Assembly: GCA_020086605.1 (NCBI GenBank)
Contig: JACBWW010000018.1
Span: forward strand, 10,436,206 to 10,500,205
Source of the DNA: Lanius collurio
Lineage: Eukaryota; Chordata; Aves; Passeriformes; Laniidae
Length of the DNA stretch: 64,000 nucleotides
Direction of reading: 5' to 3'
The notes beneath the pieces are model-generated. The model worked only from the letters and a program-made list of their open reading frames with translations, did no database searches and was not told where the DNA came from. Shown here piece by piece: positions 62,421 through 64,000 of this stretch (position 1 is its first letter; the number at the start of each line of letters is the position of its first letter). The position numbers were made by a program, and so were the translations under genes.

Positions 62421-64000
62421 GTATGCTTTAAATAAGAGAATCATAAGAATGCCATTAAAACTGCAAAGCTGTTCAGGATTTGTGGAGGAAATCTTTATGG
62501 ATCACTTGGTTTTGATAGGGCTGTGTTTTCCTTCTGTATTGCCAGTAATATCTAAAAAAAATGTAAAAAGACATTTGCATAGAACCCCTTACTTTCACTG
62601 AAACTATGTGTATTAATATCTTTCAACTTCAGCACTGAAAACAGATAAATTTTCTTGCAAAGTTGGTTGCATTATTTGTGTCATTGTATATGCTACATCA
62701 TGGGTCTCAAAATTCAGTGTTTTGAACTCCTTAATTCTGAAAAAAGTTTGATTAAGCTTCATGTATTATATTTTCATGTTAGTTTACTGACATTTGGTTT
62801 TTGCTTTACTTGCAAGCTTTGGTGAACTAATAATTTCTCTTTTCATTTATTCAATCAGATTTCATGTTTTAAGTAAACTAAACCTGGAGATTTTTTGATC
62901 TTTTGCATTTAGCCAATGTTAATAAATGACTGTATAGTTTTGTGTGCTTGACAGGATGTTTACAGATTAATCAGAGCACAGAGAAAGTGTAAGAAATTAT
63001 ATAGCAACTAACCCTTTTTTTCCAGATTGCACTGCTGTTGTGAATGTTCCTGTCTGCTTTATTTCTTATTTGCTGAAGTTCTGAGGGAAGATGTGTAACT
63101 GTGCAGCTCAGGAAATCAAACAAACATGTTTGTAATCAGTCATAATGGGGGGAGCAGGGTCATTTTAGGCAAGAGGTCTTAAATATTAGGAGTCTTTACT
63201 CAGTAAAGAAGCTATTGGGAAGCTGTATGCTAGAGATTTGTAAGACCATGAGTAGTATGGAGAAGTTAAGAGGGAATTATTTAGGTTCTGCCAATACAGA
63301 TATCATGTGATGCCCAGTAGACAGTCAGGAAGATTAAAATAAAAAGAAGTAACTTTTCTTCACTATAAATTATGGAACAATGAACCCATTGACTCAAGAT
63401 GTTGTTGAGACCAAACAAAGAGTAGACATTCTAAATGGAGTAAGATAGATCCATGTAAAATAATTCATGAGTTGCTATTAAACAATCATCAGGACATCTA
63501 TAGCTCAAGTAGTTTATATCCTGCAGGTGCTGGCATGACAGACCAAGGAGAAGAGCACTGTATATGTGTATCAGTCTATTGAGAGATGTTAGCTTAGGTA
63601 GATACTCACTGGTGTTGTCTGACAGCTTTTCTATATGTTTGGTTTTCAGCATCTGTATTCCTTCTTTTTCTCTATTTCCTGCCTGCATGTTTTCATATTT
63701 CTGTTTTAAGCATTGTCTGTACTGCTCCTACTCACTGAAAAGCATTTTTTCCCTAATGCTTTCTGTAAAACATAAAAATTAAGCATCATTAGGTTTTATA
63801 ATTTTTTTTTTTTTACATTTCTAATGTCTTTATGGATAAATTGCTTGCAGCTACATTGGTAAACTGAGAGAAGGCGTGTATTTAACTCTCAGCTTGTCCT
63901 CATGGAAACTTACCCTCAGTGAAAGATGAACCTAGAGAAATAAAATAGCTGGTAATCCGAGTGAGCTCATGAGCATGTCCTCTGCTGGTTAGACATCCTG
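62421..64000 (+). other. PLS1: PLS1 intron after the first coding exon (incomplete)
   Basis: AT-rich intron running off the right edge. The next PLS1 exon (the DIDNSGY EF-hand loop segment) was not found. A possible old LINE remnant lies at 63340-63470. Confidence 0.7.
63340..63470 (+). mobile_element. Possible ancient CR1/L3-like remnant
   Basis: The text TATGGAACAATGAACCCATT and ACTCAAGATGTTGTTGAGACC resembles the 'wrong-size element' wording (GGAATTCATTGCCACAAGATGTTGTGGAGACC-like, shortened here) near the 3' end of old CR1/L3/L2-type LINEs. The match is weak and the limits are approximate. Confidence 0.35.

Overview
The window is vertebrate nuclear DNA, most probably from a bird. It holds spliced genes with GT-AG introns, two CpG islands at promoters, and truncated CR1 retrotransposons with the typical ATTCTRTG-type 3' ends. 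The gene order XRN1 - ATR - PLS1 matches the conserved vertebrate neighbourhood. Compact ATR introns together with CR1 as the only recognisable mobile element fit Aves. A crocodilian or turtle is less likely but cannot be excluded from sequence alone, and the species cannot be named.

Layout. Bases 1-2710 are the start of XRN1 intron 1 (minus strand). The first coding exon of XRN1 (25 codons) is at 2711-2785 inside a CpG island (about 2140-3130). A gene-free gap of about 1.3 kb follows, ending at the ATR poly(A) site. The complete ATR gene occupies about 4050-42400 on the minus strand. I assembled all 47 coding exons by hand. They join in frame to 7977 nt (2658 codons plus stop), and every junction has GT/AG and a consistent phase. 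A second CpG island (about 42010-43220) is a bidirectional promoter for ATR (minus) and PLS1 (plus). PLS1 runs off the right edge: a 5' untranslated exon probably ends at 43173, a small untranslated exon is possible at 60902-60943, and the exon with the start codon is 62313-62420.

Function. ATR is the apical checkpoint kinase of the replication-stress response. Its HEAT-repeat N-terminus, FAT, kinase and FATC regions are all present, and the kinase catalytic residues are intact. XRN1 is the cytoplasmic 5'-3' exoribonuclease of mRNA decay. PLS1 (I-plastin/fimbrin) bundles actin in microvilli and stereocilia. The three genes do not form a pathway; their proximity is ancestral synteny.

Non-coding content is ordinary: six CR1-like fragments, microsatellites, homopolymer tracts, one pair of adjacent hairpins in ATR intron 32, and two 21-bp tandem duplications. 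I found no sign of an undescribed system. The most useful second looks are lineage differences in ATR regulatory phosphosites (human T1989 and the S428-P429 motif are not conserved), several weak ATR splice donors, the divergent promoter, and the candidate PLS1 5' exons.
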